From positions 1-64,000 of the forward strand of contig NZ_JANKOF010000004.1 of assembly GCF_024655565.1 (NCBI RefSeq): a DNA stretch of 64,000 nt, in the 5' to 3' direction. Source of the stretch: Nitratireductor sp. ZSWI3. Lineage in GTDB: Bacteria; Pseudomonadota; Alphaproteobacteria; Rhizobiales; Rhizobiaceae. Positions 1 to 8,268 of the stretch are shown one piece after another; the stretch's first letter is position 1, and every line of letters begins with the position of its first letter. The position numbers and the translations under genes were made by a program. The notes below the pieces were generated by a model. That model saw nothing but the letters and a program-made list of their open reading frames with translations. It made no database searches and had not been told where the DNA came from.

Positions 1-19
1 TCCCAAATGTCGATCCGTC

Positions 20-913
20 CTAGCGGTCGAGACCCCAAAGATCCGGGTTCCGTTTGAAATGCTCAGTCAGCATCTCGGTGAGGATCCGCACTTTCCGGGC
101 GGGATGTTGACCTGGCGGACGGACGACATACGCACCTGCTGCCGGTACGGGATAGCGCGTCATGATCGGAACGAGCGCGCCGGAGGCCACATAGTCATGT
201 ATGATGCAATCGGGGAGCCAGGCGATGCCGAGGCCTGCCGCCGCCGCCGCGGCAAGTGCCATAGCGTTGTCGGCCTTGAACCTGCCCTGCGGCTGAACCG
301 TGACAACCTTGCCGCCATCCATGAATTGCCAGGTTTCCGTTCCTTGCATGAGGGCCTGATGGGTGACGAGGTTGTCTGGCGTCTCAGGTGAACCGTGCGC
401 TGCGATATAGTCCGGGCTTGCGACAAGCTTGCCATGGAACGGCCCGATGCGCTTCGCGATCAGGTTGGAATCCTGAAGATAGCCAGCCCGGATCGCGCAA
501 TCGAAACCTTCGGCGATAAGATCGACGAAACGATCACTGTAGTAGGTATGGATGTGGAGCTTTGGGTGCTGGCGCGCCATTTCAGCAAGCACGGGGGCGA
601 AGTGGGTGGGGCCGAAAGTAAGCGGCATGGCAACCCGCAGGCGGCCGCGAAGATCACCGCTCGGAAGGATCGTTTCCCTGGCGATGTCGATCTCGGCGCT
701 GGCGCGGGCCGCATGATCCCTGAACGTGCTTCCCGCTTCCGTGAGCGCGGCGCCGCGGGTCGTTCGCGCAAGGAGCTGGACACCGAGTTCCGCTTCAATC
801 CGGAAAAGCCTCCGGCTGACGATTGACTTGGAGACGCCGAGCCGGCGCGCGGCGGCCGATACGCCCCCGGTGTCGGCCACAGCGACGAATGTCTGCAGAT
901 CTTCGATGTCCAT
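20..913 (-). CDS. LysR-family transcriptional regulator
   Basis: A 297-residue protein of normal LysR length. Residues 1-60 form the winged helix-turn-helix (start MDIEDLQTFVAVAD, recognition region AARRLGVSKSIVSRRL), and the motif RTTRGAALTEAG follows. The remainder is the periplasmic-binding-protein-like effector domain (FDCAIRAGYL, AAAAAGLGIAWLPD). The subfamily resembles CrgA/AaeR-type regulators. It is divergent from the truncated hydrolase that begins at 1065, so its original target operon may have been lost. The effector is unknown. Confidence 0.9.
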   Translation of the reverse strand: MDIEDLQTFVAVADTGGVSAAARRLGVSKSIVSRRLFRIEAELGVQLLARTTRGAALTEAGSTFRDHAARASAEIDIARETILPSGDLRGRLRVAMPLTFGPTHFAPVLAEMARQHPKLHIHTYYSDRFVDLIAEGFDCAIRAGYLQDSNLIAKRIGPFHGKLVASPDYIAAHGSPETPDNLVTHQALMQGTETWQFMDGGKVVTVQPQGRFKADNAMALAAAAAAGLGIAWLPDCIIHDYVASGALVPIMTRYPVPAAGAYVVRPPGQHPARKVRILTEMLTEHFKRNPDLWGLDR

Positions 914-1064
914 TCTGGCGTTCCCCGTTCCGCGACACGGCTTGCCTGACTATCGCACTACCCCAGCACCAAAAGGAACAGCAAATTGCGTTCCGGCAAC
1001 GTCACCCGCTGGCGCATGTCTCCCGTGACCCCATTGCCGCCCATGGCGGCAGAGAAAGGATGTC

Positions 1065-1258
1065 TTGACGACCCCTCGTAACGGCCTCGATTCGCTTCTT
1101 CGTCCCGAGGATTCGGTCCTCGTTCTGATCGATCACCAGCCTTACCAGCTCGCGAACCTGAACAGCCACGATCCGCACATGGTGGTCAACAACACGACCG
1201 CGCTGGCGAAGCTGGCAAAAGCCTTCAATGTTCCGACCATTCTCACCAGCGTGATCGC
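1065..1258 (+). pseudogene. Truncated YcaC-like isochorismatase-family hydrolase (5' fragment)
   Basis: A TTG start (1065) follows an AAAGGA Shine-Dalgarno sequence. The first 64 or so residues match the N-terminus of YcaC-type cysteine hydrolases (SVLVLIDHQPYQLANLNSHD, then [12 protein letters not shown]), including the catalytic Asp of LIDHQ. The usual protein is about 200 residues. Homology stops near 1258, where the sequence becomes the reverse complement of an aldehyde dehydrogenase, so the catalytic Lys and Cys are gone. The open frame runs to 1316 only by chance. Confidence 0.75.
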
Positions 1259-2000
1259 GGCGCGGTTCCCGCGCAGGCAGCCATCAACAGGCGGCCAACC
1301 GGTGTCGAGCCCGTAAATGTCAAGCAGCGAACGTCCACACTGGCGCAGAGAGCCTCTCCAATTTCTGCCGCGTCGCCAGTGACCACGTTGATTGTACCCT
1401 CGGGAAAACCGGCTTCCTCGGCAAGGAATGCGAGGGCCAAAGCCGTCAGCGGCGTCTCCTGTGCCGGTTTCAGAATCGTCGTGCAGCCCGCCGCCAAGGC
1501 AGGTGCGAGCTTGCGCGTCACCATGGCCGCCGGAAAATTCCACGGTGTAATTGCCGCGACAACGCCACAGGCTGGCGGAGGACGAGGATTCGGCTGTCGG
1601 GAAACGGCGAGGGAACCGTTTCGCCATAGATGCGCTTCGCTTCCTCGCCGTAGTACTCGACATAGCGGGCCGCGTATTCGATCTCAGCCCGTGCTTTCCT
1701 CAGCGGCTTTCCCTGCTCGGCGGTGAGGATACTCGCCAGATCTTCCTGATGCTTCATGATCAGCTGGAACCAGCGCTTCAAAAGGTCCGCGCGCGCAAAG
1801 GCAGACTGGCCTGCCCAGCCGCGGAAAGCAGCGACGGCTGCGCGTATTGCCGCCTGCGATGCCTGACCATCCAGATGCGGGACGTGCCCCACGACAGCAT
1901 CTGTTGCCGGATTGGCGACCGGTCGCTCGGGATCGCCAATCCAGACGCCACCGATGAAGGCTCTTTCTCTCAAGAGCTCTTGTCTTTGCAGCCGGAACAT
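1243..2000 (-). pseudogene. Aldehyde dehydrogenase (succinate-semialdehyde dehydrogenase-like), frameshifted and truncated
   Basis: Reading leftward from 2000, the protein has the GabD-like N-terminus ([40 protein letters not shown], then RILVLRQPV). Near 1565 the frame breaks. The sequence still encodes the NAD-binding segment [20 protein letters not shown] in the next frame, as expected from loss of one base (GGC to GC after QPV). That frame continues to [18 protein letters not shown] and then runs into the hydrolase fragment at about 1260. The catalytic Glu and Cys half is absent. It is the third gene of the operon descending from 3976, starting 18 bp after the lactonase-like gene, and is almost certainly non-functional. 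Confidence 0.85.
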
Positions 2001-2018
2001 CAGGAGTTCCGCGCAGCT

Positions 2019-2816
2019 TCAGGGGCCAGGAGCAAGGTGCAAGGCGGCAACCTTTCCCTCGAAGCCTGGAAGCGACGGATAGCGCTCGATGACGCTGGAA
2101 TCATGCCCGCCAATGAGAAGCTCCGGATTCGGGCACAACTCGGCAAGGCGATCATAGCCCATCAGGGTCTCATGGAGGTCGAGATAGATGGGATAGGGTC
2201 GCCGCTCCACCATATTGTCGATGAAGTGCGCTGCATCCACCGCCAGCAAAACCCATCCACGTGTCGTATGCACTCGGACGGACAGATGCCCAGGGCTATG
2301 CCCGGGAATGTGATAGAGTTCGATACCTGGGGCAACGACAGTGTCCCCTTCGACAAAATCGACCCGGCGATCATACACAAGCTCGACCGCCTGCATCACA
2401 TGCACCTTGTTGAAGGCGAACGCGAATGTGGGCTCCTTCGCATACCAGCCGGTTGCGAAGGGAAGCTCCGCCGCATGCAGGAGGAACCGGGCGTTCGGGA
2501 ACCGGTGGAGATTGCCCGCGTGGTCGTAGTGAAGATGGGTCAGGATCACGTTCCTCACCGCTTCCGGCGCAATGCCCATCTCTCTTAATGTCTCGATCGG
2601 ATCACAGATAAAGGTGCGACCGAGTTGGGCGGCGAGTTCCGTCGAATATCCGGTATCGACCACCCAGACCTCCGCCTCGTTTCTCAAAACCCAAAAGGAA
2701 TAGTCGATCGGCATCTCCTCGTCCTGCCGCTCCGGCGGGCAGAAAATCATGTTCTCCCGCCGCTTGCGCGGGAGCCGGCTATACCGAATGGCAAATATCT
2801 CCCAGCCGTTGCTCAT
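2019..2816 (-). CDS. MBL-fold metallo-hydrolase, AHL-lactonase (AttM/AiiA)-like
   Basis: A 265-residue metallo-beta-lactamase-fold protein with the dinuclear zinc motif HLHYDH (about residues 94-99), a further ligand in HIPGHSPGHLS, the bridging Asp in LLAVDAAHF, and a C-terminal GGHD. This is the layout of N-acyl-homoserine lactonases and related lactone hydrolases. The start at 2816 has GGAGG upstream and overlaps the stop of the serine hydrolase (ATGA), so the two are translationally coupled. Pairing a lactonase-type enzyme with a semialdehyde dehydrogenase recalls the Agrobacterium blc/attJKLM locus. Butyrolactone-like or other lactone hydrolysis is an inference; the substrate is not shown. 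Confidence 0.75.
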   Translation of the reverse strand: MSNGWEIFAIRYSRLPRKRRENMIFCPPERQDEEMPIDYSFWVLRNEAEVWVVDTGYSTELAAQLGRTFICDPIETLREMGIAPEAVRNVILTHLHYDHAGNLHRFPNARFLLHAAELPFATGWYAKEPTFAFAFNKVHVMQAVELVYDRRVDFVEGDTVVAPGIELYHIPGHSPGHLSVRVHTTRGWVLLAVDAAHFIDNMVERRPYPIYLDLHETLMGYDRLAELCPNPELLIGGHDSSVIERYPSLPGFEGKVAALHLAPGP

Positions 2817-3976
2817 GCCGACCCCTCCAGAGACGCGTAAGTTGCCTCAATCAGCCTGCGGGCGCGCGGACCGTTGTCTCGCGTGGGATACATACGGTTC
2901 ATCCCATAGGAAAAACCCACATGCGCCACGGGATCGGCAAAACCCGTCGAACCGCCGGCGCCAACATGTCCGAAGGCTTCTGCATTGGGACCCATATAGG
3001 CGTCCTTTGAATTCAGCGTGAAACCGAGTCCCATCCGGTAGTCGTGAGTAAGCACGGGCTCTTCATCCTCCCATTGCAGTTCTGTTGCCCGCATCAATGC
3101 GTCCTGGGGAATGATCTGATGACCATCCAGCGTGCCGCCAAGGGCAAGACCAGCATAGAGCTTGGCGATCGCCCTCGCGTTTCCGTGCCCGCTGACCCCC
3201 GGGATCTGGGCCGATCTGAACTGTGCCGAATTATAGCCGTCATCGTTGGCGGGATCGAACTGCTGCCATGCCTTGATGAGCAATTCAGGAGGACCGTCAC
3301 CGTTGCCGGTTCTGTTGTTGTAGCCGGTCCAGGGGATAAAGCGCGCACAGCGGGAGTGTTCGCTTTCCGGCAAGCCCAACCAATAATCCAGTTCAAGCGG
3401 TTCGGCGATCTCGCGCTTGAAATAGGAACCAAGCGAATCGCCGGTCACTCGGCGCACCAACTCTCCAAGAAGGAAGCTCATCGTCACGGTGTGATAGGCA
3501 GGCTGTTGGCCCACAGGGAATATCGGGGTCTGCGCTTCCAGCGCGCGGATCATCGCATCCCAATCATATACGGCGCCTGACCAAAGCGGATCCTCGATGA
3601 TTGGAATCCCCGCCCGGTGATCGAGCGCGTGCCGCACAAGGATGCGGTCCTTGCCGTTCTTCGCGAACTCCGGCCAGTAGCGCGCGATCGGCTCGTCCAA
3701 CTCAAGTTTCCCCTGCGAGACCAATCGATGAATGCTGAGCGAGGCGACCCCCTTGGCCACGGACATCAGGTTAACGATCGTGTCGCGGCTCCACTCAACA
3801 CTGGATGTCTCATCTGTATAGCCACCCCACAAATCTACGACCTTCCGCCCCTCTACGAAAACGGCGCAGCAAGCGCCGACTTCCATTCCTTCTTCGAAGT
3901 TCGCGGCGAATGCGTCACGCACACTGGAAAAGGCGGGATCGCATGTCCCGTGGATGGGCAAGCCAGCAGCCTTCAT
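2813..3976 (-). CDS. Serine hydrolase of the beta-lactamase / EstB esterase family
   Basis: About 387 residues. The penicillin-binding-protein/class C beta-lactamase fold is shown by the SxxK motif in NLMSVAKGVASL (nucleophile Ser, base Lys), a Tyr motif around PAYHTVTMSF, and a C-terminal HVGAGGSTGF replacing KTG, as in EstB-type esterases. No signal peptide is visible, suggesting a cytoplasmic esterase. The start at 3976 is preferred over an upstream in-frame codon at 4018 because GAGAGGAG lies directly before it. It is the first gene of a three-gene operon, and its promoter region carries a FadR-type palindrome (4027-4037) shared with the divergent gene at 4073. Confidence 0.8.
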   Translation of the reverse strand: MKAAGLPIHGTCDPAFSSVRDAFAANFEEGMEVGACCAVFVEGRKVVDLWGGYTDETSSVEWSRDTIVNLMSVAKGVASLSIHRLVSQGKLELDEPIARYWPEFAKNGKDRILVRHALDHRAGIPIIEDPLWSGAVYDWDAMIRALEAQTPIFPVGQQPAYHTVTMSFLLGELVRRVTGDSLGSYFKREIAEPLELDYWLGLPESEHSRCARFIPWTGYNNRTGNGDGPPELLIKAWQQFDPANDDGYNSAQFRSAQIPGVSGHGNARAIAKLYAGLALGGTLDGHQIIPQDALMRATELQWEDEEPVLTHDYRMGLGFTLNSKDAYMGPNAEAFGHVGAGGSTGFADPVAHVGFSYGMNRMYPTRDNGPRARRLIEATYASLEGSA

Positions 3977-4026
3977 TGACAATCTCCTCTCAGAAGTCCT
4001 TGACGTTCTCTCTGCCATAGCTCACA

Positions 4027-4037
4027 TTGTAATACAA
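4027..4037. promoter_or_regulatory. Putative GntR/FadR-type operator (TTGTAATACAA)
   Basis: An 11-bp near-perfect palindrome fitting the FCD-type GntR consensus TNGTNNNACNA at every fixed position. It lies between the divergent starts at 3976 and 4073. Close variants occur at 7292-7302 and 14579-14589, also in divergent promoters, and the regulator gene at 4547 lies next door. Confidence 0.6.
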
Positions 4038-4072
4038 GACTACTGTAGCTCACGAATACGGAAGGAAGCACA

Positions 4073-4504
4073 ATGGCAGCGGACAGTGAATCCAGGACGG
4101 AACTCTTCAGCGCGGGTCTCAAGGTTCGCCGTGAGGTGCTTGGGGCAGACTATGTGGACAAGTCCCTCGAAGCCGCCGATGATTTCATGATGGCGTTTCA
4201 GGAGCTTACCACCGAGTGGTGCTGGGGGCGGATCTGGACGCGTCCGGGGCTCGACCGCAAGACGAGAAGCATCATCAACCTCGCCATGATTACCGCCCTC
4301 AATCGAATGGCGGAGGTGCGTCTTCATGTACGGGGTGCTTTGAAGAACGGGCTCACGCCAGACGAGATCAAAGAAGTGCTCATGCAGGTGACCATCTACT
4401 GCGGCATACCGGCGGGGCTCGATGCGTTCAAAGTCGCCCATGCGGTGATGCTCGAGGAAGGCGCCCTTCCCACGGGTGTTGCGGAAGAACAGCAAACGGC
4501 TTAG
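4073..4504 (+). CDS. Carboxymuconolactone decarboxylase-family protein
   Basis: A 143-residue all-helical CMD/AhpD-fold protein. The conserved core is WGRIWTRPGLDRKTRSIINL, then RMAEVRLHVRGALKNGLT and YCGIPAGLDAFKVA, at PcaC length. No CxxC is present, so the PcaC-type decarboxylase/isomerase subgroup is more likely than the peroxidase type. GGAAGG lies 7 bp before the ATG. It is divergent from the esterase operon and followed after about 40 bp by the GntR gene, probably as one transcript. The exact substrate is unknown; classical gamma-carboxymuconolactone is unlikely because no other protocatechuate genes are present. Confidence 0.85.
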   Translation: MAADSESRTELFSAGLKVRREVLGADYVDKSLEAADDFMMAFQELTTEWCWGRIWTRPGLDRKTRSIINLAMITALNRMAEVRLHVRGALKNGLTPDEIKEVLMQVTIYCGIPAGLDAFKVAHAVMLEEGALPTGVAEEQQTA

Positions 4505-4546
4505 TCAGAGTGTAAGCCGATCATACGGAACTACATGAGGTCAGTG

Positions 4547-5212
4547 ATGGAGCAATCGACGAAGCTGTCATTTGTCGCAGCTCCCGTGCGCCAACAGGTT
4601 GTCGACGCGTTGCGCCAGGCGATTTCCTCCGGCCAGTTCGCGCCCGGTCAGCGATTGGTCGAGCGTGACCTGTGCGAAATGTTCGGCGTGAGCAGGCCGC
4701 CCATCCGCGAAGCCTTGCGGCAGCTTGATGCCGAGGGCTTTGTCACCACGGTTCCCAACCGGGGTCCGGTCGTCACGAAGCTCGATCGCAGCATGATCCG
4801 CAGCTTGTACGAGGTGCGGGCGGCACTGGAGGCGACAGCCGCTTTCGCCTTCGCACAAAATGCCACTGACGAGCAAATTGGATTGTTGTCCAAGAAGTTG
4901 GACCGCATCCGCGACACATACTCGCGAGGCGATCTTGCGGCGCGCATGCAGGCGAAGAACGACTTCTATGATTTGCTGATGACAGGGTCGAACAACGATG
5001 TTCTGCCTGGTATGTTTTGCACCATCAATGCCCGTATCAATCAGGTGCGAACACTGTCCCTGTCGTCTCCGACCCGGCTCCCGGAAAGCCTCAAGGAAAT
5101 AGAGGCGATCGTGGCGGCGATAACCAAGCGCGACGCGGAGCATGCCTTTGCCCTTTCTCGCAGCCACGTCCAGGAGGCTGCGAAGACGGTCATGGCGCAG
5201 GTGCAGGATTAG
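4547..5212 (+). CDS. FadR/FCD-subfamily GntR transcriptional regulator
   Basis: About 221 residues. The N-terminal GntR winged helix shows RQQVVDALRQAISSGQF, RLVERDLCEMFGVSRPPIRE and ALRQLDAEGFV. The C-terminal helical FCD effector domain (residues 80-215) has the metal/ligand pattern YEVRAALEATAA, KNDFYDLLM and H in SRSHVQEA. The start at 4547 is chosen because GAGG (4537-4540) sits 6 bp before it; an in-frame ATG at 4535 lacks this. FCD regulators usually repress carboxylate catabolism operons and release DNA on binding an organic acid. It probably controls the genes carrying the TTGTAATACAA-type sites. Its stop codon abuts the MITE at 5213. Confidence 0.9.
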   Translation: MEQSTKLSFVAAPVRQQVVDALRQAISSGQFAPGQRLVERDLCEMFGVSRPPIREALRQLDAEGFVTTVPNRGPVVTKLDRSMIRSLYEVRAALEATAAFAFAQNATDEQIGLLSKKLDRIRDTYSRGDLAARMQAKNDFYDLLMTGSNNDVLPGMFCTINARINQVRTLSLSSPTRLPESLKEIEAIVAAITKRDAEHAFALSRSHVQEAAKTVMAQVQD

Positions 5213-5482
5213 CTAGGGTCAGGACCTATTAATATGACCACAATGGCGTTCGATAGACCAAGAGATGCAAGGAAAAGCCCGCAGAGCGGGGTCTTTCCCC
5301 CGGTCAAGGGCTTTGACACGGCAGCTCGCCGGTCTATCGAGCGTCCTTCGGATCGGCCTGATTTGCACGGGCTACTTTGTCGCAAGACCTTGAAAGACGT
5401 GAAGTCTTCCTGCGGTCCTGCTCCGCGTATCCGCACAAATCAGGCCGACCATTGCGGCCATATTAATAGGTCCTGACCCTAG
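5213..5482. mobile_element. 270-bp MITE-like element with 34-bp terminal inverted repeats
   Basis: Both ends carry the same 34-bp inverted repeat (5213-5246 and 5449-5482), beginning CTAGGGTCAGGACCTATTAA, with only two mismatches. Inside are further inverted pairs: GATAGACC (5252-5259) with GGTCTATC (5331-5338), and GGCCTGATTTG (5355-5365) with CAAATCAGGCC (5435-5445). No transposase is encoded. The outermost CTAG or TA may be the target duplication. It sits exactly between the convergent stop codons of gntR and the SDR; the SDR TAG stop lies within its right-hand CTAG. The parent IS family is uncertain (IS5- or IS630-like target preference is possible). Confidence 0.85.
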
Positions 5483-6204
5483 GCAAGCTTCATCCCCCCG
5501 TCACAATCAAGCACCGTGCCTGTGATGAAGCTGTGACCAAGCAGAAAGCAGACGGCACTCGCGACGTCTTCGGCAGTACCGATCCGCCGCACTGGCAATT
5601 TGGCGGCAGCATCCTCCCGCATCCGCTGGCGCAGATTCTCCGGCAGCCCATCCCAATAGCCGGTGTCAAGCCGCCCTGGTGAAACTGCATTGACCCGCAC
5701 GGGCGCCAGCTCCTTCGCAAGTCCCAGAACCGCCGCTTCGAGCCCGGCATTGGTTACCGTCAACGCTACGGCGTTGGCGAGTGCGCGACGCGCGGCAATG
5801 CCGGAAATGAGCACGATCGAACCTTCCGGAGACAATAGCGGCGCCAGACGATGGACCGCGCGCAAGGTGTATGTCAGCCGAAGCTCGATCTGTGCTGCCA
5901 TATCCGAAAAGGGCGCATCGAGGAATGGCTTGCCCACTCCCCGGACGCCTGCGGAAATCACCAGAGCATCGAAGCACCCAAGCTCCTGGGCGAACACGTC
6001 GAGCGATGCTTCCGATGCCAGGTCGAGCTCACGAACCTCGATTCGATCGGCCCTACTGGCCACCGCTTCCAGCGGTTGCCGCCGCCGGCCAGCGATTGTG
6101 ACGTGCGCACCTTTCTGCGCAAGCATGAGCGAGGTTGCGCGGCCTATACCTGAAGAGCCACCGATGACCACAACCTTTTCTTCGTCGCGTCCGGTCGTGG
6201 TCAT
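5479..6204 (-). CDS. Atypical short-chain dehydrogenase/reductase (YxxxK lost)
   Basis: About 241 residues with a Rossmann fold (VVVIGGSSGIGRATSL, then LDLASEASLD and ALVISAGVRGVGKPF) and an SDR C-terminus (VNAVSPGRLDT, ASAVCFLLGHSFITGTVLDC). Where classical SDRs have YxxxK, this protein reads VALTVTNAGLEA, so Tyr and Lys are replaced by Leu and Asn. The start at 6204 has AGGAG upstream and overlaps the aldo/keto reductase stop (ATGA). Its own stop codon is at the border of the MITE, so the last residue or the stop may have been changed by the insertion. Enzyme activity is uncertain. Confidence 0.8.
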   Translation of the reverse strand: MTTTGRDEEKVVVIGGSSGIGRATSLMLAQKGAHVTIAGRRRQPLEAVASRADRIEVRELDLASEASLDVFAQELGCFDALVISAGVRGVGKPFLDAPFSDMAAQIELRLTYTLRAVHRLAPLLSPEGSIVLISGIAARRALANAVALTVTNAGLEAAVLGLAKELAPVRVNAVSPGRLDTGYWDGLPENLRQRMREDAAAKLPVRRIGTAEDVASAVCFLLGHSFITGTVLDCDGGMKLA

Positions 6205-7253
6205 TCGTTCTCTCCTGCTTTTAGCGGTATCAACCCGGCTGTCGCGCCAGGGAGCCGGTCGTTCTTCTGTCTTTCCACCATCCATTCCGGATAAACAGGG
6301 GGAAGTGGTGTGGCAGCATCGATCGCCGCCATGTCGGTCTCGTCGAGCACCAGCTCAGTCGCCCTTAATGTTTCCTGCAACTGAGAAACCGATCGTGCGC
6401 CCAGAATCACGCTGGATATCCCTGCGCGGGCAAGAGTCCAGGCCAAAGAAACCTGAGCCACGGTCACATCCCGTCTTGTCGCGATCATGTCCAGAACTGC
6501 GAGCAATTCATCAAGAACGCGCCCGTTCACCGGAGGAAAGTCGAAGGCATTTCGGCGGCCGCTGCCGTTCTTGCGGTACTTTCCCGTTAGCAGTCCACCG
6601 GCAAGCGGGCTCCAGACAAGCGCGCCGACCCCCTGATCCAGACAAAACGGCTGAAGTTCCCGTTCGAAGTCGCGAAGGCCAGGATTGTAGTACACTTGCG
6701 TGGAGATGAAGCGATTGGTTCTGAGGTGTTCGCAGACAGCCATTGCTTTCATCGCTTCCCAGGCAGGGAAGTTGCAGAAGCCGATATAACGCACCTTCCC
6801 TGCCCTGATCAGGTCTTCCAGTGCCCGGACCGACTCTTCGATCGGCGTAACGTGATCGAAGCCGTGCAACTGGTAGAGGTCGATGTAATCCGTCCCCAAT
6901 CGCTTCAGGCTCGCTTCCGCCGCCTGGATCAGATGATGACGGGATGACCCGACATCGTTCGGACCGTCCCCCATTCTGAGTCTGCCCTTCGTCGCGATCA
7001 GCACCCGATCGCGCGGAACGTTCAGCGCAGCCAAGGCCGCACCCAACATCGTCTCCGATTGCCCGAGCGAATAGTAATCGGCCGTGTCGACCAGATTGAC
7101 ACCAGCGTCGAGCGCCGCAGCCAACAGTTCCTTCGCTCCATGGCCGTCAACGGCGCCGATTTGATCCCAGACCCCACCGCCTCCAAACGTCATCGCACCG
7201 AGGCAAAGCTCGGAAACCAACAGCCCTGAACGGCCCAAGGTTCTGTACTTCAC
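6201..7253 (-). CDS. Aldo/keto reductase
   Basis: A 350-residue NADPH-dependent (beta/alpha)8 reductase. The N-terminus is YRTLGRSGLLVSELCLGAMT. The catalytic tetrad is recognisable as Asp and Tyr in NLVDTADYYSLGQSE, Lys in VLIATKGRLR and His in DLYQLHGFDH. The C-terminal cofactor segment VILGARSVSQLQETLRATEL is intact. It is the first gene of a two-gene operon with the atypical SDR. The promoter faces the SDR at 7326 and includes a FadR-type site at 7292-7302. The probable role is reduction or oxidation of an aldehyde/ketone intermediate in the island pathway; the substrate is unknown. Confidence 0.9.
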   Translation of the reverse strand: MKYRTLGRSGLLVSELCLGAMTFGGGGVWDQIGAVDGHGAKELLAAALDAGVNLVDTADYYSLGQSETMLGAALAALNVPRDRVLIATKGRLRMGDGPNDVGSSRHHLIQAAEASLKRLGTDYIDLYQLHGFDHVTPIEESVRALEDLIRAGKVRYIGFCNFPAWEAMKAMAVCEHLRTNRFISTQVYYNPGLRDFERELQPFCLDQGVGALVWSPLAGGLLTGKYRKNGSGRRNAFDFPPVNGRVLDELLAVLDMIATRRDVTVAQVSLAWTLARAGISSVILGARSVSQLQETLRATELVLDETDMAAIDAATPLPPVYPEWMVERQKNDRLPGATAGLIPLKAGENE

Positions 7254-7291
7254 GGCAATCTCCTGCTATCGATTTCAGGAATACTCTACTA

Positions 7292-7302
7292 CTGTAAGAC
7301 AA
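7292..7302. promoter_or_regulatory. Putative GntR/FadR-type operator (CTGTAAGACAA)
   Basis: Matches TNGTNNNACNA except at the first base. It lies in the divergent promoter between the aldo/keto reductase (7253) and the SDR (7326) and is related to TTGTAATACAA at 4027. Confidence 0.4.
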
Positions 7303-7325
7303 TAATATTCAAGATGGAGGCTCGC

Positions 7326-8045
7326 ATGGGAGACACAAAAATGCCGATCCTGATCACGGGAGCCGCCGGCGGGATCGGAAGGGCGATCGCCTCGCGTCTC
7401 GCTAAGGATGGGCACAGGCTGGTGCTTTCCGACATGCCGTCGGATCGGCTTGCTCAGATTGCGAACAATCTTCCAGGCAATCAGCATCTTATTGTCGAAT
7501 GCGACCTCCGCGATCCTCGATCGAGGGCCCGCCTCGCCGAAGCGGGAGAAGATGCCGGTGCCCTGATCAACGCTGCGGGTTGGCAGCGCCAGACACCGTT
7601 CCTCAAAGGTTCGACCGACGATGATGCGCAAATGTTTGATATCAATGTTCTTGCCACCATTGACCTGTGTCGGCGTATCGGCGGCAAAATGGCTGCGCGT
7701 GGCGAGGGACATATCATCAACATCTCCTCTGCACTTGCGCGAGCGGTCTATCCCTACACCACCGTCTACGCCGCAACGAAACATGCCTTGGCCGCCGTAA
7801 CCCAAGGTTTGCGGGTCGAATTGTCACATCACGGCATACGCGTCACGGAGATCTGTCCGGGGCTCGTCGGAGGGACAGGCATCCTGGATGCGACGGAAGA
7901 TCCCGAGGTCCTGGCTTCGATCCGCAACCGCGGATATCAACCGATCCTGCCTGATGACGTGGCCGACGCAGTGTCCTATGCGCTCAGCACGCCGGCCAAC
8001 GTGGAATTGCGTATGTTGGAAATCCGTCCGCGAGGGCAGCTATAA
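7326..8045 (+). CDS. Short-chain dehydrogenase/reductase
   Basis: A classical SDR of about 239 residues. The NAD(P) motif is PILITGAAGGIGRAIA, the NNAG-equivalent is ALINAAGWQRQTPF, the catalytic Ser is in INISSALARA and Tyr-Lys is in TVYAATKHALAA. The start at 7326 is preferred to the in-frame ATG at 7314 because GGAGG (7316-7320) is 5 bp before it. It is divergent from the AKR-SDR operon and likely under the same FadR-type control. The C-terminus ends in LRMLEIRPRGQL, typical of SDRs acting on small hydroxy compounds. Confidence 0.9.
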   Translation: MGDTKMPILITGAAGGIGRAIASRLAKDGHRLVLSDMPSDRLAQIANNLPGNQHLIVECDLRDPRSRARLAEAGEDAGALINAAGWQRQTPFLKGSTDDDAQMFDINVLATIDLCRRIGGKMAARGEGHIINISSALARAVYPYTTVYAATKHALAAVTQGLRVELSHHGIRVTEICPGLVGGTGILDATEDPEVLASIRNRGYQPILPDDVADAVSYALSTPANVELRMLEIRPRGQL

Positions 8046-8162
8046 TGACGATTGGCGTCGATTATCGCTGGGGCTCCAGACCGTGACGGAGCGGTCGGCC
8101 GTGGTTTCGGGCCCAGCGGTATCGGCGCGCAACACACCCCTCTGGCCTAGCTTGCCATACTG

Positions 8163-8205
8163 GTTGACACTGTACACCGACTGCGCCTAGGTTGACACTG
8201 TCAAC
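8163..8205. promoter_or_regulatory. Twin TetR-type operators upstream of the MMPL exporter
   Basis: GTTGACACTGTCAAC at 8191-8205 is a perfect palindrome about one central base. A second copy, perfect in its left half, lies at 8163-8177 (GTTGACACTGTACAC), 28 bp upstream. A third match is at 10595-10609, before the TetR gene. Each copy contains TTGACA, so the sites probably overlap the -35 boxes. Confidence 0.7.
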
Positions 8206-8268
8206 TTGGGCGAGTCAGGCAGATGGAAGGCGCATGGACTCGCCCCTCATGAACCAGGGACAGCATCC

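Noticed and set aside
2019-2816. Naming the gene aiiA/attM/blcC as a proven quorum-quenching lactonase
   Set aside because: The zinc motifs fit many lactonase-like MBL proteins. Without similarity scores or assay the substrate cannot be claimed.
5234-5476. Two short open frames, one on each strand, inside the MITE
   Set aside because: They result from the inverted-repeat structure. Neither has a ribosome site or family motif.
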